Below are positions 12,601 through 21,594 of a stretch of 64,000 nucleotides of DNA, one piece after another. The position numbers and the translations under genes were made by a program. The DNA is taken from the NCBI GenBank assembly GCA_034231615.1, contig CM067298.1, forward strand, positions 67,847,591-67,911,590, read 5' to 3'. This DNA is from Meghimatium bilineatum. Taxonomy: Eukaryota > Mollusca > Gastropoda > Stylommatophora > Philomycidae. The notes under the pieces are model-generated. The model saw only the letters and a list, made by a program, of their open reading frames with translations, searched no databases and was not told the DNA's origin. Position 1 is the first letter of the stretch; each line of letters starts with the position of its first letter.

Positions 12601-15600
12601 TATTGACAATTTGGAGTTGTGCCTTTTGTCTTAGTGATGGGGGATTGACAATATGAAAATCTCAAGTGATGAAAGGGTTAATATTATATTATATAATTTC
12701 TATTAATTCGGATCTTGCTTGAAGTTAGTAGTCACCAACATCTTGCTTTTATCAACACAAATTTCCATGCCATATTTCCGACTACTGTCTTCTAACTGAG
12801 GTAAGTTCCTGGAGTTCAAATTTGGAAACAACCAAGCGATTGTTCACAAAGAAGTACCACTGATAGCTATTGATGTTTGGTGATTTTGTAACATCTCTTG
12901 CATTATATGTTCAAGATAAATTTTAAAAAGGTACATGAGGAAAGCATGCAGCTCTGACTCACTCGTCCTATATCTGTATTGAAAAATTTGCCAATGTCAT
13001 TGATGAAAATAGAACTTCTTGAATCTCTGTACGTGTTTCACTAACAAACTTCTCCTGTTTCAAACGGAGTTATACTGGGAATATATTAGCAACTACCCTG
13101 CTTAGCATCATGTTCTTTGCTATGTTGTATGATGCTTTCAGAGATCTGGACTTGGGAGTAGACATTGGATATCATATTGATGAAAAAATTGTTCAACCTT
13201 GGTGATTTTTAGCAAAGTAAAATCACACATTGTCAGGGATCTTCTATTTGCTGATGACTGTCCTAAATGCCAACTCTGAGGTTGATCTACGAATCATCAT
13301 AGACAGATTATCAAAAGTCTGTAACAACTTTGGCCGTAACACTTTGCTGACCAATTTCGACGATAGTCGAATTTCCGGTACTGGACCTTGGAGACCAAAT
13401 TCGACGCTCATCAAATTTGCTATGATGCATCAGAAAAATGAGAATACCCATTGCAATAATGTGCTAAAAATAGTGTTTCCGGGAAATTATGTTCTGTAAA
13501 AATGGCGGTATTTCGGGAATAACGATATAGACCTAGTAAGTGAGTTTTTATAAAGAAATATCAGAGTTTTTGAAGGAAATATTGTATGATACATAGAAAT
13601 TAATGTAAATCTAGGCCTAGCATTATGATAAGTAGCATTTTGCACTTGAAATAACTCTGGAGCTTTCAAATTCATTCAGAAAGTGCAAACAGTCGTTACA
13701 ACACGTAGAAAGTTTCAAGGCTTTCTTGCGGTAGATCGATTTTATAAAATTTTTTAAAGATGCCGATGTCAATGTATAAAATTTTGCGAGCACCCTCGGT
13801 AATGGCGGACAAGTATGCTCTAGATTGCTGGTCAGCAAAGTGTTAATATTAAATTCAGAGAAAACAAAAGTTGTGTTACAACCAGCACCTGACAAAATTT
13901 GTCATGAGCCCTGCATAATGGTAAATGCAGTAGCACTGAAAATTGTGAATCGATTCACATACCTAGTTAGTAAACTATCACAAAATGCCATTTTTGATGA
14001 TGAAATGTATACCAGGATCCCCAAGGCAAGCAGCACTTTCAGCAGACTGCTTGCAAATGTGTGGCATAGAAATGGCATTAGCCTACATAACATGCTGAAA
14101 GTTTACAGAGCAGTGGTACTTCTAGTGGTGTAATACACTGGTGAAACATGGACTGTGTATAGATGACATTAGGAAGTTCAAACACTTTCACATAACTTGC
14201 CTCAGAAAAGCAAGAGATTTACAGAAGCGATGATCTGAGCACATATGGACATATCCAGTGTGCAAAGAGGATAATCAACATATCTAATCTAATACCTAAT
14301 AACTTTAACTGAATTTCATAAAGTGGGTGCAACAAATGGTCATAATCACTTGTGATGGACGAACTGCATTATCGTCTATGAAGTATTGACAATATATTCA
14401 AATAATGTTACACATTTTTAGATATTTCAGCATTTAATACAAAATTTCTAGCTGCAGCTACCTTGTTGCATCAAGCTTTGGAAGAGTTTTTTTTGTCACA
14501 TGTTTTGAAGCCCCTTTCATGCTCTTCAACTTTGCCATGAGTTCTGCATTATCTGAAACATGTCCAATATGTGCATGAATTCATATCACTTTCATCTTCT
14601 CTGGAAGGATGCATGAAATATATGGTAAATACATAAATTTATTGCATTGAAAACTACAAAACCTTTAATTATTTAATTATGTCTTATAAATGCTAAAGTA
14701 AATGGTACATGAATACAAATGTATGAAAAAATTGCTCACATCAAAATCAAGACAAAAGTAATTTTGTTTGAAGGTAAAAATTTTTAAAATTAGTCAAACA
14801 ACCAATAGATCCGACAGACATATATGGGTTATGGTAACAAATAAATAAATAATATGATTGAGGATGTGAAGTGTTTCCAACAAAATAACAAATAATATGT
14901 AAAGTACAAATTGTATACACACAAAAATAGATTCTATATTTTGATATATCATTATTTAAAAAAAACAAGAACCGCAAAAACAGACAGAAGAGTAGCTCAC
15001 TCCTTTCTATCATGTGCTTTTATGTCTTATTAGAAGGACAGCTGGAGAGGAGATGGGCACCACTAGCTAAACCTTTTGCCCACTGAAATACTACAATGGA
15101 TAATCACACACAGAGAATACAGAACAAAGCTCTTAAACTCACCGAAAACTGTGTTATCGGCACATGGAATGTGCGCACGCTATACGCATGCGGAAAGGTC
15201 AGCGAACTTACACACGAATTAAACAAGTATACATGGGACATAATGGGCATGGCAGAGGTAAGGTGGACGGGATTTGGTGAAACAACAACGGATGACGGTC
15301 ACAAAATATGGTATAGCGGAGATGAAACAAAACACCAACATGGAGTGGGGTTTATTGTAAACAAAGAGAAAGTTAAATCTATCATTAGTTGCACTCCTAT
15401 AAACAGCAGACTTATAACAATAAGTGTAGCAGCTAAACCCAAAAATATCACGATAATTCAAGTTTATGCCCCAACTGCCGATTATGACAAAGAGGAAATA
15501 GACGCATTTTACGAAACACTAGAAGACACAATAAAGGAGATCCCCAAAAAAGATCTATTAATAGTACTAGGCGATTGGAACGCAATAGTAGGACCTGATG

Positions 15601-18600
15601 CTTATGATCAATGGGCCGGTACAGTAGGGAAATTTGGAACAGGAGAAACGAATGAACGAGGACTAAGACTATTGGATTTTGCCAATAAATTTAAATTTAC
15701 TCTTGCAAATACATTATTCCCACATAAGCTTTCCAGAAGAACAATGTGGCATGCTCCAAAAGCAGACATACATAATCAAATTGATTTCATTCTTACACCG
15801 AGAAAATTCAAGTCCAGCATAAACAAAGCACAAACAAGAACTTTTCCAGGAGCAGACATCGGTAGTGACCATGATATGGTTCTATTGACGATCAAAATTA
15901 AGCTGAAAAAGAAACATACGCAAAACAAATGCACACGATTAAGATTTAATTTAGAAAAATTGAAAGATCCAGAAATAGCAGAGATATTTGAGGAACAGTG
16001 GGAGGAAAATTTGCAGCTTTAAACCTTGTAAATGAAGATGTTAATTCTCTCACAGAAACCATGAAAGGAACTTTATTAGAATCAGCAACAGAAATACTAG
16101 GGACAAGAAGAATAACACACATACCTTGGGTAACAGATGACATCCTAAAATTGTGTGACGAACGGAGAGAAATGAAAAAGATTAAGAAAGAGGCCCCTGA
16201 AATGTCAGGGCAATATAGCAAAATAAACAAAAACATCAGAAGGAAAATGAAACAAGCACAAGAAGTGTGGCTAGAGGAAAAATGCGAAACCATCAATGAA
16301 GGTATTAAGCGCGGAAACAGTAAGGTAGCATACGACACTCTAAGAAAGATAACACAGCCAAATAGACCAACGATATCTACAATACAAGACAAACACGGAA
16401 ATATACTCAATGAAACAACAGATATAGTGAAAAGATGGACAGAGTATTGCAAGGAGCTGTATAACTGCAAGTGTAATCCTGACTACACGATATTACAGAA
16501 TTCTGAACTAAACAACAGAGAAATAGGAAATGCAGAAATTCTAGTAGATGAAATAAAAGAGGCCATACGAACATTGAAAGGAGGGAAGTCACCTGGTATA
16601 GACAACATTCCAGCAGAATTGTTGAAATACCGGGGCATTAATGTGGTAAATATTATGACCAAAATATGCCAAAATATATGGAACACAAAACAATGGCCCA
16701 CTGAGTGGACACAATCACTAATAATACCAATTCCCAAGAAAGGAAATTTGAAAGTGTGTACAAATTACAGAACAATTAGCCTTATAACACACCCCAGTAA
16801 AGTGATGCTCAAAATACTACTTAACAGAATAAAACACAAGTCAGAAGAAATAATTGCAGAAGAACAAGCTGGCTTCAGATCAAACAGAAGCACCGTTGAA
16901 CAAATATTTAACATCCGAACACTAATCGAAAAACATATTCAACACCAACATGATTTATACCACAACTTCATTGACTTTACAAAGGCCTTTGATCGTGTTT
17001 GGCATGATGGTCTGTGGCACATACTAAGGAAATTTAATTTTGACACCACAATTATAGACATTATTGAAGCTCTGTACGAAAATGCAAATAGTGCTGTCTT
17101 GTCACACAATACAATTGGAGAGTTCTTCAAAACAACTGTGGGAGTTCGACAGGGATGCGTAATGTCCCCAGTACTTTTTAACATATACTTAGAGCACATC
17201 ATACAAGAAACATTGCATGACTACAACACGTCTATATCGATCGGAGGTCGCCCTATTTGCAACTTGCGTTTCGCTGATGATATTGATCTTATAGCTGGGT
17301 CAGAACAATCATTGCAAGAATTAACATCAAAGTTAGAAAAAGTTACCAGCAAGTACGGAATGGAAATCAATTCAGATAAGAGCAAAATTTTGGTAAACAG
17401 CAGAGACACAGAAAACCAGACTAATATCATGATGAATGGACACAAGCTTGAAGAGGTGAATACCTTCAAATACCTCGGATCCAGTATATGCAGCGATGGT
17501 AAATGCAAAGCAGAACTAAAAATAAGGCTGGAGATGGCTTTAGCGTCATTGTCAAGGCTAACTGTGATTTGGAAAAGCAACATCAGTGTTGGAGTGAAAA
17601 TCAAACTGTATAGGTCGCTGGTGCTTTCTGTTGTGTTGTATGGTTGTGAGAGTTGGACACTCACTGCGGACATGGAGAGAAGATTACAGGCTTTCGAGTA
17701 TAAATGCTACAGAAGAATTCTACGAATTTCCTATAGGGAACATAAGACCAATGTGTACGTAAGAAATAAAGTAGAGATGTGTGCAGGTGTCCAGGAGCCA
17801 TTGCTTTCAATAGTGAAATGACGAAAACTAGCATGGTTCGGACATGTATGCAGGCACGATTCCTTGTCAAAAACAATACTGCAGGGAACTGTCGAGGGTG
17901 GAAGAAGCAGAGGAGGACAAATAAAGACATGGACAGACAACATCAAGGAATGGACAGGGCTAGATATTTCCACACTCATCCGCATCGCTGACGATAGAAT
18001 TCGCTGGAGGACTCTGTGTGCTGAACATCCAATGTGGTACCCCTACGACCCTGAAGGCTTATGGGTTTATTGATTGATTGATTTATGTCTTGCAAAGCAT
18101 ATCCTAGGAGTCTAATAGACTCACTGTGAGTGTTGGTGTATGCATGGGCCAGCCAAGTGAGAGTCGCTGTTGCTGCTTCTGTTCCATTCTCATGCTCGAT
18201 GTTGTGCGATAGGCAGCAAATTTTTCCACCACTTTCTTTTTATTTTTGTAGACTACAAAATCTCATCTGCACTTGTTTGTTTCTTTTATTATTTGAGCCA
18301 TTTGTGTAAATAATTATAACTTGTAGCTTTGAGTACTGCTGGATGAGTTCTTGTATCATTTCCTGTCTTGGCTGCAGTTCAATCATGGCACTCTCTTCCT
18401 AGCTGTATAAAATTTCTAAAGGATTTTCTGTTTTATTTCATCCACTCACAGTCTCTTCCTACTTCTTCCAGCACTTAGAATCTGAGAAGGGTATCTTCTG
18501 CTTCTGCCATCCAAGACCTTCCTTGTTTAATATGCTTTCCTATTATTATTTAGAGTCTGTGTAAAGAGTGGTGGTCATTGTTGGTGGCTTTAGAGTACTC

Positions 18601-19045
18601 TTTCATCTGCAAAACTCGATGTCTTACTTTGATGCTGATACAAGAATTTGTGTGTAATCACTGAAGCAAATAATCATGTATTTATCAAATTAAAATAACA
18701 ACATACATTTTGAGACAGTGTATCATTTTATAACATTTTTAAAAAATGATACTACACTCCAAATTTCAACCAGTTTACAAGATCTTGTTATTATGTTATA
18801 AATGACTTGGAAAAATTAACTTAAATAACATAAATTATTACATTTGATTTTGTTTTAAAGTTGCAAAAAGTTTTACCTGTGTCGCCTTGAGCATTTTCAG
18901 TTTCATCTTGGTCACCATCATTTCTAACATCTCTCATAGGTTCTAGCTCATCTTCTAAATCTGGAAGCCTTGAAGGACTGAAGTCTGCCACATCATCCTC
19001 TTCCCCAAAAATATCATCCATCTCTAGTGGAATACTATCCATCAT
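507..19045 (-). CDS. TIPIN: TIPIN, TIMELESS-interacting protein (whole gene, 7 coding exons)
   Basis: Partner of TIMELESS in the nuclear fork protection complex, which stabilises stalled forks and supports checkpoint signalling. Coding exons: 18877-19045, 14462-14552, 10251-10326, 8466-8588, 5970-6110, 1539-1658, 507-605. They join in frame over consensus GT-AG introns into 272 residues. An acidic N-terminus (1-57) is followed by a basic stretch ending LPKLDATR, then the Swi3-type domain (about 85-175) with GERGIPILPQVF, LEHWGHRLFP and SCVKRIRLDMPVL, an acidic linker, and a C-terminal RIEQNKKLALERR helix. All of these blocks have counterparts in vertebrate TIPIN as I know it. The protein is shorter than human TIPIN, mainly at the C-terminus. 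A minus-strand AATAAA lies at 350-355. Introns of 0.9-4.3 kb are full of retroelements. A non-coding 5' exon cannot be excluded. Confidence 0.93.
1325..1435 (-). mobile_element. Class 1 SINE, 5' head fragment
   Basis: Reverse complement carries ACCTTCCATGCATG and GTTA...GAGG-type blocks typical of the class 1 SINE head seen intact at 28324-28603. Strongly diverged. Confidence 0.45.
1539..1658 (-). CDS. TIPIN: TIPIN exon 6 (variable linker)
   Basis: 120 nt, 40 codons (IDEDEIENLLREQTMPVDSL...). Acceptor AACTTTCAG, donor AAT|GTAAGA, phase 0 on both sides. The segment is low in conservation. It is assigned because it is the only in-phase open exon between exons 5 and 7 and it matches the expected position of the linker. 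Confidence 0.75.
1850..1915. repeat. Short direct duplication with inverted symmetry
   Basis: ATTATAGCTTGCCTCCATG occurs twice about 28 bp apart (from 1870 and from 1896). The flanking copies of ATGGAGG make the block partly palindromic. It lies in TIPIN intron 5. Confidence 0.6.
2121..2150. repeat. Perfect 30-bp palindrome
   Basis: Bases 2121-2150 equal their own reverse complement (half-site CTGAGCAAGCCCATG). It lies in TIPIN intron 5 with no obvious element around it. Confidence 0.85.
2180..2560 (+). mobile_element. LINE ORF2 C-terminal remnant
   Basis: Shares ordered blocks with 37795-38112 and 48085-48310: a GG(T)ATAAGA...GAGGAACTC block, then GGAAAAGAGGAAGA. The better-preserved copy at 37.8 kb has the basic GKxGRPRNxW-type tail common at LINE polymerase C-termini. 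No open frame remains. Confidence 0.4.
2561..3350. other. Intronic AT-rich sequence, nothing recognised
   Basis: Part of TIPIN intron 5. Short unrelated ORFs only; no repeat family recognised. Confidence 0.5.
3351..3521. mobile_element. 139-bp insertion carrying a perfect 37-bp hairpin, flanked by 16-bp direct repeats
   Basis: TTAAATTTACTAGTAT occurs at 3351-3366 and again at 3506-3521, like a target-site duplication. Between them, 3430-3466 and 3471-3507 are perfect reverse complements with a 4-base loop (AAGG). The hairpin therefore overlaps the right repeat by two bases. There is no coding capacity. It could be a small fold-back element or a template-switch product. Confidence 0.65.
3560..3687 (-). 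mobile_element. Class 3 SINE, full length with target-site duplication
   Basis: 128 bp flanked by perfect 12-bp duplications AAGGTTTCAAGT at 3548-3559 and 3688-3699. Read on the minus strand it starts ATGCCGAAATCGGATG, contains the hairpin GCCTACAAGGC followed by GCATAACGG, and ends in an (AAAC)n tail. A second copy lies at 40511-40638. Confidence 0.75.
3707..4606 (+). pseudogene. Zinc-binding protein of unknown function, internally deleted
   Basis: The first ORF starts MASTRRSCNNKPNIFCYICG and contains paired CxxC/HxxC motifs (FCYICGEY, HPHMVCKSC, DCYICAIDV), suggesting Zn-binding knuckles. After HSDESPG the reading jumps to sequence that continues, with a frameshift, into EAWKAFVLVVKNF, HYLFSHMDRFPENLGSMSD and, past an in-frame TAG, a GERFHQD..MET segment. 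As I recall, intact relatives in arthropod genomes have both halves separated by several hundred residues, so a large internal deletion is inferred near 4095-4110. The function of the family is not known to me; a transposon origin is possible. The ATG at 3707 gives a start matching the family better than the one at 3698. The copy sits on the strand opposite to TIPIN, right after a class 3 SINE. Confidence 0.65.
4607..5340. other. Intronic sequence, nothing recognised
   Basis: Part of TIPIN intron 5. AT-rich, with no coding or repeat family recognised. Confidence 0.5.
5340..5465. repeat. 39-bp tandem repeat, about 3 copies
   Basis: Units begin (G)TCACAACTCTCCTTAGTTG and contain CTTACAACATGCATAG. 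The first two copies are nearly identical and the third is diverged. The repetitive minus-strand ORF here simply translates the repeat. Confidence 0.85.
5970..6110 (-). CDS. TIPIN: TIPIN exon 5 (end of Swi3 domain, acidic linker)
   Basis: 141 nt, 47 codons. It starts SCVKRIRLDMPVL, the last conserved block of the Swi3 domain, and runs into an acidic linker of D/E-rich residues. Acceptor ATGGCAG, donor GAG|GTAAAA. Confidence 0.94.
6247..6303. repeat. Poly-G tract grading into GA-rich sequence
   Basis: About 17 consecutive G followed by (GA)n-like sequence on the plus strand, in TIPIN intron 4. Confidence 0.9.
6633..6692. repeat. 30-bp tandem duplication
   Basis: ATTGTTCTATAGGGAGCTGT plus ten further bases occurs twice, head to tail, without mismatch. 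Recent local duplication. Confidence 0.9.
6693..7334. other. Intronic sequence, nothing recognised
   Basis: Contains an unsupported 142-codon plus-strand ORF of biased composition with no recognisable domain. Treated as chance. Confidence 0.45.
7335..7395 (+). mobile_element. Class 1 SINE head fragment
   Basis: ACCTGCCATGCATG...AAGAGG and GAGTGGTTGGCT blocks correspond to the 5' half of class 1 SINEs. Confidence 0.45.
7410..7845 (-). mobile_element. LINE polymerase C-terminal fragment
   Basis: The minus strand encodes NKGRPRRRWIDDIREILECQ, the basic tail that follows the thumb in RTE-like and related LINE polymerases, preceded by a decayed FDHLIKMEPDCIP segment. 5' truncated. Confidence 0.7.
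7850..8465. other. Intronic sequence, nothing recognised
   Basis: End of TIPIN intron 4, up to exon 4. No family recognised. Confidence 0.45.
8466..8588 (-). CDS. TIPIN: TIPIN exon 4 (Swi3 domain centre)
   Basis: 123 nt, 41 codons, phase 0 at both ends. It encodes KEDLKTIMKTLEHWGHRLFP and then KMTFPEVLERVERLGAKKNVQ. The EHW.HRLFPK motif is the most diagnostic block of the family. Donor CAG|GTAAAG. Confidence 0.94.
8589..9620. other. Intronic sequence, nothing recognised
   Basis: First part of TIPIN intron 3. AT-rich with only short chance ORFs. Confidence 0.45.
9627..9832 (+). mobile_element. Class 1 SINE, 5'-incomplete and diverged
   Basis: Contains TTGGCTGTCCCATCCCA, GGATGTGTAAGGCTGAAAGG and GACTACATCCTGCTAATCTG, ending GAGAACAAATGCAGAAGAA. 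It follows the order of the copy at 28324-28603. Confidence 0.8.
9833..9910 (+). mobile_element. LINE C-terminal fragment
   Basis: AAAGAAGAGAATTGGAAGAC followed by CAAGGAATACCTGGAG corresponds to the basic tail (GKRxxGRPRNTWR-like) in the copy at 37.95 kb. Confidence 0.4.
10251..10326 (-). CDS. TIPIN: TIPIN exon 3 (start of Swi3 domain)
   Basis: 76-nt exon with acceptor TTTTTGCAG and donor GAG|GTATGT. It encodes LTGERGIPILPQVFKNVVLK followed by GKNHE. This matches the start of the TIPIN/Swi3 domain (consensus L..ERG.P.L...F...KGK.HE). Confidence 0.92.
10690..10838 (+). mobile_element. Class 2 SINE, full length with target-site duplication
   Basis: 149 bp flanked by the perfect 11-bp duplication ATGTATGGATC (10679-10689, 10839-10849). 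It begins TCCGCTGAAGATGGATGTGT, has GGGCCATTGACGCAAATAAA and the CTGCTGGAG...ATCCAGC inverted repeat, and ends GAATGAACACTGAAGAAGAA. It starts at the same core position as the copy at 52822, which fixes the family's 5' end. Confidence 0.85.
11031..11050. repeat. Perfect 20-bp palindrome
   Basis: AAGGTAGCTGCAGCTACCTT at 11031-11050. The overlapping 20-mer at 11035-11054 is also found at 14449-14468, across the exon 2/intron 2 donor of TIPIN. Confidence 0.8.
11060..13220. other. Long AT-rich intron segment, nothing recognised
   Basis: Main part of TIPIN intron 2. Contains a short (TA)n run near 11586 and A/T homopolymers. No coding similarity or repeat family recognised. Confidence 0.45.
13225..14375 (+). 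mobile_element. LINE (C2H2-tail family) fragment, interrupted by a TTAA element
   Basis: Before 13340 the plus strand encodes RDLLFADDC, the RT catalytic FADD motif, then DRLSKVCNNFG. After 13846 it resumes with SEKTKVVLQPAPDKICHEPC, FTYLVSKLS and YRAVV...GETWTVY. This matches the LINE at 58915-60058. Its 3' region, with ATGGTCATAATCACTTGTGA, matches the 3' regions of copies at 41.27 and 59.1 kb. Frameshifts and stops are present. Confidence 0.75.
13340..13842. mobile_element. TTAA-type non-autonomous DNA transposon (piggyBac-like)
   Basis: Terminal inverted repeats CACTTTGCTGACCA (13340-13353) and TGGTCAGCAAAGTG (13829-13842). TTAA follows on the right (13843-13846) and GTAA, one base off, lies on the left. 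TTAA targets and short C-A-C/G-T-G termini are typical of piggyBac-type elements. Removing it rejoins the host LINE. About 503 bp with no transposase. A related right end lies at 48990-49050. Confidence 0.72.
14462..14552 (-). CDS. TIPIN: TIPIN exon 2 (basic linker before Swi3 domain)
   Basis: 91-nt exon too short to stand out as an ORF. The acceptor TTTCAG is at 14553 and the donor AG|GTAGCT at 14461. It encodes DNAELMAKLKSMKG... ending KTLPKLDATR, with the final Arg codon completed by exon 3. The PKLDxxR block directly precedes the Swi3 core in animal TIPIN proteins. Confidence 0.9.
15096..16022 (+). pseudogene. RTE ORF, endonuclease part (before frameshift)
   Basis: 308 codons, start MDNHTQRIQNKALKLTENC. 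Carries all visible catalytic blocks of the apurinic-type endonuclease, which nicks target DNA: N in GTWNVRT, E in AEVRW, Y in VYAPT, D/N in GDWNA and SDH in GSDHDM. It ends prematurely because of the one-base deletion; the frame continues at 15998. Confidence 0.9.
15998..18073 (+). pseudogene. RTE ORF, reverse transcriptase part (one nonsense codon)
   Basis: Continues the same polyprotein. RT fingers GKSPGIDNIPAELLK, motif A YHNFIDFTKAFDRVWHD, motif B VRQGCVMSPVLFN, motif C RFADD, thumb FKYLGSSICSDG and YGCESWTL. The TGA at 17819-17821 interrupts ...LLSIVK/RKLAWFGHVCRH. Beyond it the frame stays open to 18073. Confidence 0.9.
18092..18876. other. Intronic sequence, nothing recognised
   Basis: T-rich remainder of TIPIN intron 1 up to exon 1. 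No family recognised. Confidence 0.45.
18877..19045 (-). CDS. TIPIN: TIPIN exon 1 (start codon, acidic N-terminus)
   Basis: Starts MMDSIPLEMDD. The two adjacent ATGs at 19045 and 19042 are both plausible starts; I chose the first. The exon encodes 56 residues plus one base, rich in Asp and Glu as expected for the disordered N-terminus. The donor is CAG|GTAAAA at 18876. Similarity to known TIPIN is weak here, so the assignment rests on position and on in-frame joining to exon 2. Confidence 0.8.
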
Positions 19046-19600
19046 CAGACTTTCACAAAACCTGATAATTAAACAATATAAAATGATATTGGTTTATAAC
19101 AAAAAAACTAACATATCCCAATGTCACTAAGAATACAAAGTAGAAGAAAATATTTGAATAAGACTAATATTTTGTTATAAAATAATAATTTATAAAATAA
19201 TTTGTTGTTCATATACATTTAGAAATAAAATATCTGGGTGCTGATGTTAAAGAAACAGAGATGGGCGCTCATAATTATAATAATAAAATATAATATTAAC
19301 ATTCTTCAAAATCTTGACTGTCACAAAACCGTTATTTTTTAAGTGTTATAAACCAGCTTTATTTTACAGTACACATAAGATTTTGTCATTCATACTTATT
19401 AACCACTGAATGGCCTTTTGAATCTTGCAGACGATCATTAATCAAAAAGGAAATAGTTAGCCTATAAGCATTTTCTCTCAGAATTGGAAGACTTTCTAGG
19501 CGATTATGTCACAGCAACAGAAGATTTTTGTTTTTGTCTTTCTTTTTTTTTCTTCCACATCTTTTATTATATTGTTCCTAAACAATGTTATACACCTCCC
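19046..19600. promoter_or_regulatory. Presumed TIPIN upstream region
   Basis: Sequence 5' of the TIPIN start on the minus strand, very AT-rich. A possible splice acceptor (CAG|GTTTTGTG) 15-20 bases before the ATG leaves open a non-coding 5' exon further upstream. No defined promoter element is visible, so this is a positional call only. Confidence 0.3.
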
Positions 19601-20240
19601 CCCCCCCTCTCAGGCAGATTGTGCCTCCAGACAACCAGAGTTTTGGCCATGTTTCCACAATTTTTGGGATCTATAGCGAAATCTTTCCTTGAGGACTTAC
19701 AATGTCTTTGTACCTCAGCATTGGTCTGCACCGCGAGCCCACTGGCCTTTAGACAGTTCTCCAAATAGTACTTGTTTTAGAATGCAGCAGTTTGGCACTC
19801 TATGGACGTAGCCCAGCCATTACAATCTACTTCTAATAAGTGTTTCCATGTCAGATGGTAGCTGTAACACTTTTATATTGGTGGCTGTATCGTGCCATTT
19901 ATAGTTTAAGATTTTGCAGAGACATCTTAATTGAAAGGTGTTTAGCCTCCTCTCATGTTTTGTGTAGGTAGTCCATGTTTTGGATCCATAGTATAGTGTA
20001 CTCAGCACATATGTTAGATGAATTTGTAGCTTGTAATTTTAGCTTTCAGTTTTTCCAAGCACTTTTTGACAGTCTGTCAAAAATGGTAGTCACTTTCCCT
20101 ATGTGTGCCTCTATATAATTATCTAAGGAAAGGGTTAATATAATTGTGGATACTAGGTAACCAAAATTTTCAACTTTTTTTATATGCTTGTTCGTACTGT
20201 AGATCCTTGACACATTACCAGTTTTTTAAATGTTTATTGT
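19600..20240 (-). mobile_element. LINE (C2H2-tail family) C-terminal fragment
   Basis: The minus strand encodes LYYGSKTWTTYTKHERRLNT and FQLRCLCKILNYKWHDTATN, then a shifted WLGYVHR..NCCILKQVLFGEL and a basic tail. Same family as 58915-60058. Confidence 0.75.
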
Positions 20241-20389
20241 CATAGAGAACAACTCACAGGCTTTACCCATGTTGTCAATTTGGGACTGCAAAGTGACACT
20301 GTAAATTTTTCAAAATAATATTTTTTTTTACCTTGTGGGTAGGAAAGGTTAAGAAATACCTCAAAACTAGGACAAAGGTCACAGTGGTG

Positions 20390-20560
20390 GCTAAAAAGAC
20401 GAATGCGCCAAAAGACCTTGTTGAAGACCTTACTTGAGGGTAGATTCAAGGGGAGGCAAATAAGAGGTAGGGAGTTGGAGTTATAAGTTGCAGATATAAG
20501 TTGGAAACATCTTAAGATGGACAGGTTATAGTCTAGCAGAGTACACAAAGTTAGAGGTTC
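20390..20560 (+). mobile_element. LINE basic-tail fragment
   Basis: The plus strand encodes KTLLKTLLEGRFKGRQIRGR. This matches KTLLEGKVKGKRARGRQRYK in the minus-strand copies at 22744-23040 and 63642-63980. Confidence 0.65.
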
Positions 20561-20639
20561 ATTGCAGAGACAATACTTGGTCTTGTTATAGTCTTTGAAA
20601 TATATGCCTAGTACTATTTATACAGTATGACACAGTACT

Positions 20640-21425
20640 TCTTTCAAACGATATAAAGGGATTGGAACAACTAATCAAGAACACAAAGAAATATAGCGAA
20701 GCACAAAATTTGTATTTAAACACACAGAAAACAAAAATTATGTCAACAGATATAACAACACAACAACCAAAAATCAGAATAGACAATACCGAGATAGAAT
20801 GTGTGGATAAATTTGAATACTTAGGAGCAAACATCAACGGTGCAGGAGACTGCATGGCAGAAATAAGGAAGAGATTGGCAATGGCATATTGCAAAATAAC
20901 ACGGCTGAAAAACATATGGAAAAACAACAAAATAGAAACGAAAGTGTTAATGTTACGAACTTTTATTTTTCCAGTTGCAACATACGGCTGTGAAACATGG
21001 ACTCTAAGTAAAACAGCGGCAAAGAAGATCAACGACTTCGAGCTGAAATTCTACAGAAAGATACTTAGAATATCATGGAAGGATAAAATCAGAAACTCAG
21101 ATATTATAAACACACTGAATATTCCAGAGTGTTGGTTACTAAACACAATAACAAAAAGAAAAACACGCCTGTTTGGTCATATAAAGAGACATAACTGTTT
21201 AGAAAGACAAATAATGGAGGGAAGAGTACCTGGGGAGAGGAGAAGGGGCAGACCAAGAAGACGATGGACTGACGACATTAAAGATAATATGAATACATCG
21301 CTAGAAAATGCAAGCCACATCGCCCAAGACAGAGAGAGGTTCAGAGAGTTCATTGTGAAGACAACGTTCTGGAAGGAATACGTCACATGACACACTATTT
21401 ATAATTTATAGAATTGTGTTCAAGT
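20640..21425 (+). mobile_element. 5'-truncated LINE, RT C-terminal half with open frame
   Basis: 242-codon open frame (20662-21390): LNTQKTKIMS, FEYLGANINGAGDC, VATYGCETWTLSK, RKILRISWKD, KTRLFGHIKRHNCLERQIME, RGRPRRRWTDDI, ending TTFWKEYVT. The catalytic FADD is lost to truncation. A shorter copy of its last residues ([11 protein letters not shown]) is at 50545-50645. The open frame suggests a fairly young copy. Confidence 0.85.
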
Positions 21426-21435
21426 TATGACATAA

Positions 21436-21451
21436 CCCCCCCCCCCCCCCC
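21436..21451. repeat. Poly-C tract
   Basis: 16 consecutive C directly downstream of the LINE fragment. Confidence 0.95.
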
Positions 21452-21594
21452 TGACTGATACGAGTCTGGATGTCGTCTAAAAACCGGTGTAGTGTGCTTT
21501 TGTTATAATAAAAGTTAAGGGCTATGGGCCTGTCAACTGCCACAGCTAGAGTGCCTAAACTAAAGGGAGTATCTCATCATCATTATAATTAATA

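Larger units (their letters stand above)
15029..18081 (+). mobile_element. Full-length RTE-clade non-LTR retrotransposon, nearly intact
   Basis: 3053 bp flanked by the perfect 10-bp duplication TTTATGTCTT (15019-15028, 18082-18091). One long reading frame from the ATG at 15096 encodes an AP-type endonuclease (GTWNVRTL, MAEVRW, VYAPT, GDWNA, GSDHDM; residues about 20-270) and a reverse transcriptase (FIDFTKAFDRVWH; VRQGCVMSP; LRFADDIDLIAGS). It ends with a basic tail and TDNIKEWTG. Short 5' leader, single ORF and a TGATTGATTGA 3' end fit the RTE clade. Two lesions separate it from an intact ORF: a one-base loss near 15995-16000 that shifts frame, and a TGA at 17819-17821 in place of a sense codon. 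It is inserted antisense in TIPIN intron 1. Confidence 0.93.

Noticed and set aside
15998..17821. A stand-alone host gene for a reverse transcriptase-like protein
   Set aside because: It lies within target-site duplications with an endonuclease domain in the preceding frame, so it is part of the RTE element.
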